This document shows positions 37,686 through 49,600 of a DNA stretch of 60,000 bases, one piece after another. Below the pieces are notes generated by a model, which had not been told where the DNA came from, did no database searches, and saw nothing but the letters and a program-made list of their open reading frames with translations. Both the position numbers and the translations under genes were made by a program. The DNA is taken from contig CAIIXF020000005.1 of assembly GCA_903813345.2 (NCBI GenBank), forward strand, positions 26,355,375 through 26,415,374. The letters are read 5' to 3'. Origin of the DNA: Owenia fusiformis. Lineage: Eukaryota > Annelida > Polychaeta > Sabellida > Oweniidae. The stretch's first letter is position 1. The number at the start of each line of letters is the position of its first letter.

Positions 37686-40434
37686 TTTTAAGTGCCATAA
37701 TATTGTTGAAGTGATACACCCTCTAACTGATACCAAATGCTCCCAAATATTAATCAAATTACAACAACCTGTAGATAGATGGTCTGTGATTTATAAACTT
37801 TCTGTTGTTATCAAAACTTTAAAAAATTGCCCACAGGGTCAGGTCTAGCAAGTTTACCATCTTTCAAAACTTCAGTAAAATTTTGTAACCTCTGCTACTG
37901 ATCTCAGGCTCTGTAGCGATTTTTCAAGCAATGATATTAGTAATAACAAAAAATTTCAAAAGGGCCTTAGCTAGCTTTAATGTCCTGTTTAAGAAACCCT
38001 ATTCTTCCTATGGAAATGATTCTAGTAATACTATCCAAGTCTGCTTGTTGAGACTCATCAATTTGCGTTCTGAGAAAATGAGGATTTCAGCAAGGATGTA
38101 TCGACTGAACATGGTAACATACATGATGGTATCCCAATGCTAAGTCTGGTCACTGGTGTATGCAGGCCGTCCAACTGTCCCACAATTTGCGTATTTGTCA
38201 CACATTTGCTGGAAAATTTGAAGTCACGCCAGTTTTTTGTGTGACAGAATATGTCACGTAAATATGCACTTTACCTGATTATTGTCAAGGAAAAATATTT
38301 CTTTAGAAAAACTTCAAAAAGTGATGATACAGCAAAAAACGAATGCATTTCATTCAGACTTTTCACGTGGATACTGTATATGTAACACATTTTCCTCGAA
38401 ATATTTCGTACCTACCCCCAGAAGAACTCAAGTTGATCAAGTCTCAACAAGTAGATTCATGTTGTATAGTATTGCCAGAATCCATTTTCAATAGTAAGAG
38501 GAACGGTTTTTAAACAGGACATTGAGCTTAATTTTTTGGAACTTTTTGTTGGTACTATATCATCAGAAAATAATCCATCAGTGGTATAACTAACACACTG
38601 CTTGGAATTTAGGGAGTTCTCAGTTTGAAGTGGTCAGGGCTAGTTTAACACATAACCCTCACTTCTTCCATTTTGTCATAATTTTTTCGTCCATATTTTT
38701 TGTATATAATGTAATGAAATAATCTGATATTAAATCAGTGCTTGGAATTTCAGTAAAGCATGCATTCTTTTTTGCGCTAGAATTTATTTTTGCAAATTGA
38801 ATTACTTCAATAATGTGTCAAATGAATTATATCATCTTAAGTGAATGAAGTTGTAGATTTCACAGGGTTAAATCATGCATTCCCTTTAAGTAACTTAAAC
38901 TGCCCGTGAACTTCTGTGGTATATGTAAGCTTTGGAAACAATATCAGGAATAAATGCAAGGGTTTCATAAGAACTCCCAGAATATCTGAAAATAGACAAA
39001 ACAAAGAATAACAGGCAAAAATTTGGGAAATTATATTTTAAAATGGATGCAGAAACTGTTTGTAGAAACTGATCCATTGAAATGAATTGTGAAATAGAAT
39101 TTTTATCTAGAGGCAGAAAATATATATTTAAAATTAAATGTACATGTGCATTTTCAACAAGCATTCAATTAATTCAATTAGCCAACTACTAATGCTTTGT
39201 TATTATACTAATAAGTCTGTGTATTTAGAATGCAAACACAATGTATAGTCTATGAGAAAATATGCATGATTATTTTGAATACAGTAATATCTGTAAAAAT
39301 ATAAGATATTCATATTTGTCTCTGGAAACATTCTAAAAAACTTTGAATTTTCCATCTGGTCTAAATCATGTTTTCTAGAAATAATTATCAATACACTGTA
39401 TACAGGGTGTCCATAAAGTCTACAATTACAATACACAGTCTGTGTAAACTGGTAAAGTAGAGACTTGATGGACACCCTGTACATTTTACGTCTGTAAGAA
39501 AGTCAAGTCATACTCCAATTCATTCCTGCTATAACATCACATGTACCAGGTATATGAGACCATGGTCTGTAAATGTTCAACATTTTTCAACAATGTTGAT
39601 AGAGAACAACACAACTTTATATTGAATGTCTACTTTTTATTAAACTTTTTTTTTTAATTACTCATCAAGATATTTCAATCTTGTATATTCATCCCTTGTG
39701 TGAGTATTGCTCAATTTATTTGGACGACACTACCAAATTCTTGTAGTACATGTAGTCATATCATTCTCATTTCATTTCACCACCAAGAAGTGGTGACATA
39801 TTGCAACAGTCACCACGTTATGTGACTTATGGTAGCCATTTGCAATAACTTACCGCTCAAGACATTTTGTCATCCAGTCATGTTGACGCTTTGTCTTTTG
39901 CACAATATATTCACTGTACCTTATATACATGTAACACTGGATTTAAGGTATTCATCATAACTGCCTTAAAACAGTTTTCAACTTGAATCTGTAAATAACA
40001 GCATGTAAAAATGTATTTAGGTTTAACATCTAGAAAATATAAAATTGATTGAATCAACCTTTGTATTTTGTTCTTTTTTATTATTAATTTAGAATGTACA
40101 AGTACTTGTTGAATAGCCTATCACATTGTTTCTGTTGCCCATTTATAAGTTTTGAAGCATAACTGAAACTCAGAAGAGATGTAACAAAAGTTTTTACCCA
40201 ATAACAAATATAAGTGAGTTATAAGATCAATTCAAATCAAGGGCATCTCTGGGTTTTTGCAACCTCTTTTACTCAAACTCACAATTTTTCAGTAGCTCTA
40301 ACTTCATTACTTACACCATCTTGGAAGTCAAATATGTATGGGCGCAGCATATTTTAATTTATAAGGGCTAAATCCTATTTGTGTTAAAGGGGTGGTCTCC
40401 AATATCTGCCTTTTCCTTGCAATCTGGTTCATAA
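37686..40434. other. SUV39H 3' UTR and start of the convergent intergenic region
   Basis: AT-rich. Candidate polyadenylation hexamers are ATTAAA at 38729-38734 and AATAAA at 38949-38954. A small mariner-like element lies at 39401-39481. No further gene is recognised. Confidence 0.45.
39401..39481. mobile_element. Tiny Tc1/mariner-like MITE
   Basis: Ends CAGGGTGTCCAT and ATGGACACCCTG are exact inverted repeats, flanked on both sides by TA, the usual Tc1/mariner target. Total length 81 bp including the TA pairs. The same terminal motif appears alone near 19844-19858. Confidence 0.75.
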
Positions 40435-41370
40435 CACCCCAGTCACATTTGTCGCACGGCGGCCGTAAGTCGACCGCACAACAATTAAATCGGTGAATTT
40501 CTGCGGCGAGCGTAGGAAAACTAAGGGCGCCTTGCGGTCTCCGTACGGCGCATTCAGATTTTTACAGGCCGCAGGGAAGGCGTAGAAATGATAAAGCCTT
40601 CACTAGGCTATTCTCTCTACACCGTGCCTAATTTTGAGTAGCGAGTGTAAATTCTTTTCGGAAACATGATTATGTTTTCCCTGTAATATGAATCGGAGAT
40701 ATCAGAGAAAATATGGATAGTCTAAAATATAAATTTTGTGTTTTTGAACATCCCGGGTTGAACATGCGGAAATATCTTGAACACTTTGAAACTGAAGTAC
40801 AGTTCCTTAATACATGTAGGTCGTTCAGTTTTCTTGTTTTTGTTCTACATAACACTAGTGTTTAATAGCCATGCGTAATTATTAATAACCGTAATCAGAT
40901 TATTTCAAGCGTCGAAATAGCTTACTAAGTTTTCCTCGACGTATCTACACAAACCTATTCACTTACCGTTATATTGAGCGATCTAGATGCGTCAATTATA
41001 ATTGTTTTCACTCATCGGCTTTAGTGGCCCGCGATTCCCTTTATTTCATTCATATGACACGCAATTGATATATTGGCAACAAATCAAATGTCCTAAATGA
41101 TTCTTCTTCATTTTGGAATGTTTCTCCTACCCGATATTCAAGAAGTGTCTTAAATATTATACTTTACATTGATCACGATTCTTGTACTTTCTGTCTTTAC
41201 GACTCCCGTTCACATTTGCAAGAGTTGTTGATTGCATTGCCTTGATCGTTGGTCGAACTTCGATTCCAACTTAATCAGATTAATCAATATTAAGAAATGT
41301 AATTTCATGTTTATCCAAGCAAATAATTGTAACAACTACATTATTTTTTAGCAGTTTTGACACCTAAGCA

Positions 41371-41850
41371 GGGTAGCCTAGTGGCGTAGACTGAGGCTAC
41401 TTTGCGGTTGAACGTCGTGGGATACGGAGGTCCCGCGTTCGAGCCCCGGGTACGGAGTTGTTGATCATTGTCACTACGGACACCCGGTCCGAAGGTCCAA
41501 CCGTTTACCGGCCCTTGGCATGGGTTGGTTCTCTGGCCGCTCTTGCCGGAGACAGATTGTGAGACTGTGGTTGGTTCCTCCACTAACGTGCTTTAGTAAA
41601 CTCCGGAAGTCATATAGTATGGTAGCGGGCCCCCACCAAGGGCAGTAGTGGAACGACGCGAATCGGTCCCAGTATGGTTGCCTTGCAACTGAAGAGACTC
41701 GAGGAAATCATGCCATTCGCAGTGACCCAGAAAAGACTTTTGCTTCTTAATATTACTTGCAATATCCGTAGCATTTGGCACAGTCGGTTCCCACGCTCTA
41801 TCATTTTGTGCGGCCATCATAAGATAAGGAGGTACGGTTGATTGGACCAT
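41371..41850 (+). mobile_element. tRNA-derived SINE nested in the fold-back element
   Basis: Begins with a tRNA-like head: an A-box match TAGCCTAGTGG at 41374-41384 and a B-box match GCGTTCGAGCC at 41435-41445, spaced as in a pol III promoter. It continues into an unrelated GC-rich body. The right boundary is uncertain, and no simple-repeat tail was confidently placed. The insert differs in base composition from its AT-rich surroundings. Confidence 0.65.
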
Positions 41851-41895
41851 GGGGTTTCAACAGAGTCAAGAAATTGGCATGGATACTGGACACTC

Positions 41896-42720
41896 GCACG
41901 GTGAATTCTAAATTTCTGTTGATAAATAATACTTTTTTCATTTTATTTACATCGGGACAATTTATAAATGTTATTCATAGTGCTAGGATGTAATATCAAA
42001 TGTAAAGTGATCGTGAAACATTGACAAATAATGATTCAATCTTGTTGAGCCACTTGATTTCTACGGGGACCTCAGAAATAAACAAATATTACACCCCAGT
42101 CACATTTCCTACGGCGACCTTGCGGTCTATCATTTCTGCGGCCAGTAGCTTTTCTACGCTCGCCGCAGAATTTCCGCGCTCTCATACTTTTGCAGTCACA
42201 TTTCCCACGGCAGCCGCACGGTGAATTTTAAATTTCTGTTGATAAATAATACTTTTTTCATTTTATTTACATCGGGACAATTTATAAATGTTATTCATAG
42301 TGCTAGGATGTAATATCAAATGTAAAGTGATCGTGAAACATTGACAAATAATGATTCAATCTTGTTGAGCCAGTTGATTTCTACGGGGACCTCAGAAATA
42401 AACAAATATTACACCCCAGTCACATTTCCTACGGCGACCTTGCGGTCTATCATTTCTGCGGCCAGTAGCTTTTCTACGCTCGCCGCAGAATTTCTGCGCT
42501 CTCATACTTTTGCAATCACATTTCCCACGGCAGCCGCACGGTGAATTTTAAATTTCTGTTGATAAATAATACTTTTTTTCATTTTATTTACATCGGGACA
42601 ATTTATAAATGTTATTCATAGCGCTAGGAAGTAATATCAAATGAAAAGTGATCGTGAAACATTGACAAATAATGATTCAATCTTGTTGAGCCAGTTGATT
42701 TCTACGGGGACCTCAGAAAT
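41896..42720. repeat. 320-bp tandem repeat, about 2.6 copies
   Basis: Copies begin GTGAATTCTAAATTTCTG or GTGAATTTTAAATTTCTG at 41901, 42221 and 42541, and include the segment TGTTGAGCC. The copies differ at only a few bases, so the amplification is recent. Each of the first two full copies also carries a partial element end (TTACACCCCAGTCACATTT) near 42090 and 42410, so the unit arose from the transposon terminus itself. Confidence 0.9.
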
Positions 42721-43402
42721 GAACAAATATTATAACTCCGAGTTATAATTTCTACGGCGACCCTGCGGCCTGTAAAAAACTGGATACGCCGTACGGAGGC
42801 CGCAAGGCGAGCGTATTTTTCCTACGCTCGCCGCAGAAATACACTGATTTAATTGATCTGCGGTCGACGCACGGCCTCCGTACGACAAATGTGACTGGGG
42901 TGTAAGATATACAAGAGAGTAGATCACTAATAAGGTTTAGCTGCAGACTCCTTCTCAAAGCTATCTATGGAGTTACTTGCATACAGCTAGGAGTATTCAA
43001 TTTTTAGGTGTTTTTCTCTCACGTTTAAAAAATTATACTCCACTATTAACTTTCATTAGAAGGGGGAGGGGGGCTAAGACCGAACTAAATTAATTACATT
43101 ATTTTATGGACTATGAAATATTGACCCAGCCTCTTAGACTCCACTATTCAGGGTGCATGACTCGGGTTGAAAATGTCATCACCACAATTTAATATTGGCA
43201 TCCAGTCCATTACCCAATGGGTAACTTGGTTTTAAAGTTCATTGCCAGTCTTTGCAGTCTTAATGGAGGAGATAAAAATTTCCATAGTCATCTAATAACG
43301 TGTATTGTTATATACCTCGACATATGTATTCTAGATGCTCATTGGCTTATTCATGGTCACATGATATGAAATAGATGAACTAATTCCCTGCAAAGTTCTA
43401 AA

Positions 43403-43780
43403 TTCCTGCTATCAGGGAAGAAGAAATGTACTAATCACCAGTTAGGCCATGTGACCAGTCATTAGTATGTTTTATCTTCCCTGATAGCGGAGATTATAGG
43501 AGTTGAAAGGCAAAATACCTTTAAATGCCAATAAGAACCTGTCAACATTGAATGTTGAAATGAAGAGACTTCTCATTTTGTTTTTGTTTACAGAGTACAT
43601 ATGGGGTATACAATAAAAGAAATAGCGACTGCCACATTTTCGGGAAATAGTGTAAAAAAATTTCCCTCAAGAATATCCTGTCCACTGTCCTCGGCCTGCA
43701 GCCTCGGGAACATGTCAGTGGACAGGATATTCCCTTGGGAAAAATATTTTACTCTATTTTCCTCAATGGCAGTCACTATT
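43403..43780. repeat. Two inverted-repeat hairpins in convergent intergenic DNA
   Basis: A small hairpin pairs TGCTATCAGGGAAG (about 43408) with CTTCCCTGATAGCG (about 43475). A longer one at 43621-43780 has arms of about 65 bp: AATAGCGACTGCCA to CCTGTCCACTG, and CAGTGGACAGG to TGGCAGTCACTATT. Its loop is a GC-rich block of about 25 bases. Neither has a recognised coding frame. Confidence 0.75.
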
Positions 43781-45181
43781 TGTATATCATCACACTATTA
43801 ACACAAACACTGCCTAATTTTCACAAAATATATTTGAAAGGTTACTATTGTAAGAGATGCTGTCCAATTACCAATAGTTGAGGAAAAATAAATATAATTT
43901 CATTATGGTTTCACCCCCTACCCTCATATCACGAAACTTTAAATTGTCGATTTGTCTTTAACTTGAATATCATATAATACTCTCCCTAAAGAAACCATCA
44001 TTTACCCCCTCCCTCCCTAATGAAACTAACTTTATTATTCCACAGCTGCTGATAATGGACAACATCCTTAAAGTATCACAGTTGATATTTGCTATTTACT
44101 AGAGATCATTTAATGTTCCATTTAACTATTCTACAACAGTCTTATTAGAAATTGAAAATCTTATTAGAAATAATCATTACTAATACATTTGTGGTTAAAT
44201 ACATGATACAATATGGGACAGCGTGGCCCTCTGAAATAATAATCTATACTTGTACATGGTACAAGGTTAAATATTCAACAACATTAAATTCATATTTCAT
44301 ATGCATATAGGTTACGTAAATAGAGAAATTCCTATTCTATATTTGTGCAAAAATGATAATTTGACTTATTTTAAAGCCAACAAAAGAGTAAAGAATGGCA
44401 ACTCCAAGGAGTAGCTAATCCCAATAATAAAAATACAATAAAGCTTGTAAAGTTGAACTGTTGGATACCTCTGTTAATGGAACACCTCCATAAGTGGAAC
44501 ACAGTTCCCTTCAGAGTCCAGTTGTCTATTAACGAAATGTAAAATGAACCTCTGTAAGAACACCTGCAGAAGGCTATTTTGAAGTACCAAAGATGCTTAC
44601 ACAGGTTTTACAAAGGTTTTAAGACAGTCTTTTACATTTTAAGGCATGGAGACAAATTATAAAGTATTTTCTACCAATATTTAACGGTTACTTTGATTTC
44701 AAACATACTGCTTTGATTTTTGTTAACAATTCCCGCCATTTTAAAAAACAATAAATACAACTAATTCAATTTTCCATTTAAATATGAATGAAAATTTCAA
44801 CGGACAGATGGCTCTACAACTCTTATATCCCTATAAAGCTTCATTCACATATATATACAGATTTGAACATCTTACTAGTTAACAAAAGAAAATCTAGTTT
44901 TTCTAACAATATGTTCGACTAAAACAATTCACGGCTGGTGAATCCAAATGATGAAACCATGGCAACCAAAATAAATTTTCTCTTGGCAAAAAAACAATGA
45001 TATGTCAAGTTCACAGACTTTAGATATTTAGTACTAGATATTACATAGATAGTTAGTACTACCTGGTGTTTAGATATTAGAACTATCAAGTACTTATATA
45101 CTTAGTACTAGATAGCACTGAGACACTTAGTACTTGGTATTACCAATATACTAGATATAAAACTAGTGCTACATTTATGCT
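43781..45181. other. 3' flank of Artemis; no gene seen
   Basis: AT-rich non-coding DNA downstream of the Artemis stop codon, which is read leftward. A TTTATT (AATAAA on the minus strand) at 44031-44036 is a possible but distant polyadenylation signal. No nearer perfect hexamer was found. Confidence 0.4.
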
Positions 45182-46665
45182 TTAAACCGCTGCATCTATC
45201 TCCTGTAACACATCACTAATATCAGTATCTTCAACTATGTCTTTCACTTTATCAGTGTTCTCTTTTATACCCGTGTCTGCTGATATATCATTTCCTAATA
45301 AGTCATCTTCATTTAATATGTCATCATTTACATCATCATTATTGTCCATATTGTCATCTTTAAGAAGGTCATCTTCATTTATGCCATTTTCATCTTTATG
45401 ATCATTAAGATCATCTGTTTTATTTGTGTCATCCTTTGATTCAGTATTACCTTCAAGTTCACTGTCTTTTTTGTCTTCATCTTTACTTTCTATAGTATTC
45501 TCACTTTCTTTTTCTACACGATCAGCTTCTATCTGATTAATTTTATTTTTAAGTGCTTGAACTTCCTTCTCAATTCTCTCTTCTGATTCTGGTGACCTTT
45601 TTGGCGAGTCCACAGATTCCAAAAATAAAATCTCATCATTGTCGTCATCATCGTCTGCAGGATTGTAAGCCAAGCAATCATCATCGTGAAGGTTATCGTC
45701 TGTTCCACATGTACAGATCTTTTGAGTCATCTTCTTGTTGAGTCGTTTAAGATCCACTTGTGCAAGGGATTGATCATCTTCTCCACTGTAGTCAGATTCG
45801 GAAGAATAAACACTTTCATCCAGATAGGAGTCATCATCAGAGTAGTCATTCTGAATTTCCTCCTCATCGTCACTCTCTGTGATGTCAAAAGTCTCAACCC
45901 CATCAATTTTTGTCATATTCTTGGGGATACGAGGTTGTCTAGGTGGGGTAATACCTATCTGATTGGCTGGGACAAGTACAATCTCATCCCCATGTCTAAC
46001 AGGAACAAACCCCTTTGGAACAGAAATGGCTCCGCCTTGCATGGTTGCACCCTCGGGGAGATCTTTGATGTAGGGAGCCCTTGTCGCCTGTGACCCTGGC
46101 GAGGACACTACAAGTCCATGTTGGATACCTTCAGGGGGTGGAGGTAAAGCAGTCTTTCTGGCTGCAGGTGTTTCATCATTCTCCTCATCTGATAACTCAA
46201 TCACTTCACAATCACTTTCATCTCCTTTTGAGTCTGTTTTAGGTTGATTTTCATTGTCCTCATCTTCTGCAAGATCCTTCACATCACCAACTTTATCTCC
46301 TAGCTTTTCAATAATAGATTTCAATCTACTATCCTCCTTTGCTTTTAATTTAGGGTCAGTTTTATTTGCCTCATCATCTGACAAACCTAGTAACTCATCT
46401 TCATTAAGCTCATCATCGTCTTCATCATCACTATTATCTATCAACATTTTTACTTCACCAATATCAACAGACTTCATTTTAGCACTTCTCTGACTGAGTT
46501 CATCAGAATCTATACACAGTTGGCTTTGTAGTTCTATGGACTCTTCCGCAGATAGTACATGACCTTGGGAGTCGTCTGCTTCATTGTCTATTACATTATC
46601 ACCTGCCTGCCCTCTATTGGAGGTTTGGGAGTCTGATGTTTGACTGTCCATCTTTTCTTGAGAAC
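45182..46665 (-). CDS. DCLRE1C: Terminal exon of Artemis: acidic disordered tail
   Basis: Exon 12 of the Artemis gene, 494 residues in one exon. It starts with six SQ dipeptides within 57 residues (439, 445, 450, 470, 485, 495), then long Asp/Glu runs. A less acidic middle segment (about 630-690) has a conserved look: [36 protein letters not shown]. After it comes a compact C-x-C-x6-H-x3-C pattern at C755, C757, H764, C768. The end is Asp/Asn/Lys-rich low complexity. The acceptor (TTTCAG) and phase 1 join it cleanly to exon 11, which supports its being part of the same protein, not a separate gene. Confidence 0.85.
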
Positions 46666-49600
46666 CTGAAAGATTATGAAACATTGTGATGATATTGCAC
46701 TATCGTGTTGCACTACTGAACTGAAAATTCAAGAAGGAAGACGAATATTTTTCTGAAGATAAAAGGTACTTTTTTTAGAACTTTCAGCAGCTTAAAGCAG
46801 CTGACTTGATGAGAGATCTTTGGATGACATGTGGTTCTGTAATAATTCAATACTTTACCTCATTTCATCTTAACTGAAATCAATTGATCAAAACCAAACA
46901 AACAGATAACCTAAACTAAGACTTCATTATTAATTCTAAGTTCCTTTGCACACTCTGTGATGACATTAACATATTGCCTAACTAACTGTCATTATCAAAT
47001 GTGATTTTACATTTAATTTATATTGGATCAGTTACTATGATGCAATAATGATCATTATCAACTGTCCAGGCTAGGCCACGGGTACTTTTTTTGAGATATT
47101 GACATTGAAGAGTGTGCTGCAATTCCTTGTATAATGCAGTTCAACATCATGAAATGTGCCTGGTCAATAGATGAAATCATAAACACAATATTAATATAAT
47201 AATTTCAATACATAAACTAGATATCTACTGTACAGTCCGAAGTAAAGGCTGGACTTCAGTAAATGTTTTCTGACAGATGTGTGTCAATTACCTTCAGGGG
47301 TATCAGGAGTATCTTCTGTCTTTTGTCTCTTCTTAGGTGTAAGTCCGCTGAGCTCTCCAAGCAGAGAGTCAGGCTGAGAGTCGTCTGCTGGAGTGTCTAA
47401 AGCAATCACATCATACAACAATGTAATAATAGAAACAGTGTTACTGAGCATAACAATTTGGCAAATTTTCTCAAAATAGTTGATTAGGCCTATATCAGGT
47501 TAATGATAAAATGACCATTTACGCTTTAACCAATCATAATCAAAGTTACCTTCACTCCTTTGTCTCCGTCGTTTCAGTCTCAATGGTACATGCTCTGATC
47601 CGTCACCTGCCCCACCATGAGAGTGTGCCGAGTGGACCATGTCCAAGAACCCATTCAGTCTGTTTTGAGTCTAAAGATGTCAAATTTTCATTTATATACC
47701 TTCATCAAAGTATTTTTATAGGATAAGCAACACTGACATAAAATGTAAGCGTCAAAACAAGGCACACAGTTAACAATATCATGTGTTAAAATAAAAAATG
47801 GCTGCTGCCAAGCTGTTTATCTGAAAATGTGCAAACAGAACTTTTTCTAGGTTTTCAATATGAAGGATTACAAGATGGTCCATGTACTAACCTCTTGAAA
47901 TTTCTGCCCAGGCGGGACTACATTCAAGTATGCCCTGTGAGGTTTCAGGTACGTCACAAAGTCCCGAATCTCTGAGTACGAAGAATGGAAAGAATAACAA
48001 ACTCTATGGCAGCCTTTCTTTGGTGAAGGACGGAAGAAATTTTTATCATATCCATGATTCCTTGCAAAGTACATGGTTGATGGAAGTATGGTACGTGCTT
48101 GGAGCGAGGAACCCTCTAGCATTATGGGACTGTACCCGCAAGGAAGGGGTGACTCTTTACTATGATTGGCCTGTAATCAAAACATATATATATATAGAGA
48201 GTACATGTATTAACAACTATGATTTTGTCCAACTTGCTCTCTATTCTACATTCACATAGTGGCCATTGACAGAAAATCCATCAGAATAAAAGTAAACTGA
48301 TCTAAAACAATTTATTTAAACAATAGTTTTAAAAGAATAACCCATGACCCGTTCTGCCATACTCAAATACTATTCTCATTTAATTTCACTATTTGTATTT
48401 TTCATTCATTGAATCAATTATCATCCTTCAAAATTCATAATTCAAATGGTTCTCCAAAGTAATACCAATGATAAGAGGGAAAAAATATGATTAAACTCAG
48501 AATATCTGCGATACATTTAAGAAATTGAGCCTACATACCCCCCAAGTGCAGGCATGTATCTGTGTCTCTGAGGGGTCTGTGGTTACATGCTGAGCTATCT
48601 CATCTGAACATTTACAGTACATCTGGTACTTTTTCTCATCTACGTGGATCTAGAATTACATGGATAGTGGTGTAAAATTATATGGATATTGGTGAGAAGA
48701 TAACATGGATATAGGTGAGAAGATAACATGGATATTGGTGAGAAGATAACATGGATATTGGTGAGAAGATAACATGGAAATAGGTAAGATAACAAGGATA
48801 TTAGTGAGAAGATAACATGGATATAGGTGAGAAGATAACATGGATATTGGTGAGAAGGTAACATGGATATTGTTGAGAAGATAACATGGACATTGGTTAG
48901 GAAATGAAATGGTCAGTAAAAATAACATGGATACTTTGTTCAGTGAAATATATTCATATCAGCTATGAAATTGTAAATGTAATATAATTACTTGCATTGT
49001 GTCATTACCTTTGTTTTAAAGTGTTTTGCTAGTTCAATCATGAGGTATTCATATCCTATGTAAGCCTTAGTGCGAAGAATGATCATGTTACTCCTACTTT
49101 CAGCCAACCACGACTCAGCAATCTCAAACGCATGGTCCCTACTCTCTTCTCTACTTGGTATGTGAACGACCTCTGGTAGAAGGAACGTTGTATCTAAGTA
49201 CATACTCTTAATCTCCTTTGTGCTGAAAGACACAAGACAGTGATTTATGATATCGAAGCCAAATCCACTGGAATGCGACTTGACCCATTTGTTGAGAAAT
49301 GTGGCATATTCAGATGTTGTACATGTCACTATTGTATTGTACTATTGTAACATATAAAATATCTGAATTGGTCAGTTTTTTCTACAGACGTGGAGACCAT
49401 GACCAATTGTTCCTCCAATTTGGCGCTGGACTGACAGAAAAATTAAGCAAATCACAGTCCATTGCTGTGACTTCAATATCATAAATCATGATGCAAGGGA
49501 AATATCACTAAATGTGGCCGATTAGTTTACTGAAAAATCAAAGGAACTCATATAGTTTACTCCACACTCAATTTCCTCAACCTTGACAATCAATATTAGT

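Larger units (their letters stand above)
40435..42902. mobile_element. Fold-back type DNA transposon with 160-bp TIRs and internal 320-bp tandem repeats
   Basis: Both ends begin CACCCCAGTCACATTTGTCG and remain inverted copies of each other for about 160 bp (40435-40595 and 42742-42902), with diverged but clearly alignable GC-rich sequence (CTGCGGCGAGCGTAGGAAAA, then CTCCGTACGGCG). TAA flanks both ends (40432-40434 and 42903-42905), which fits the 3-bp target of PIF/Harbinger elements. The interior holds three 320-bp repeats and a tRNA-derived SINE. No transposase frame is visible, so it is non-autonomous. Confidence 0.8.

Noticed and set aside
41371-41450. A genuine tRNA gene
   Set aside because: A and B boxes are present, but I could not pair a proper acceptor stem and the sequence continues into a SINE-like body.
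45553-46493. Plus-strand open frames opposite the Artemis tail
   Set aside because: They are antisense shadows of the Asp/Glu-rich exon, giving Ser-rich translations.
45182-46684. An independent single-exon acidic protein gene
   Set aside because: The acceptor and phase join it to Artemis exon 11, and the frame's first ATG at 46684 lies in what reads as the intron before a good TTTCAG acceptor.
48655-48900. CRISPR-like array
   Set aside because: Units are contiguous 23-bp repeats without unique spacers, in an animal gene intron.
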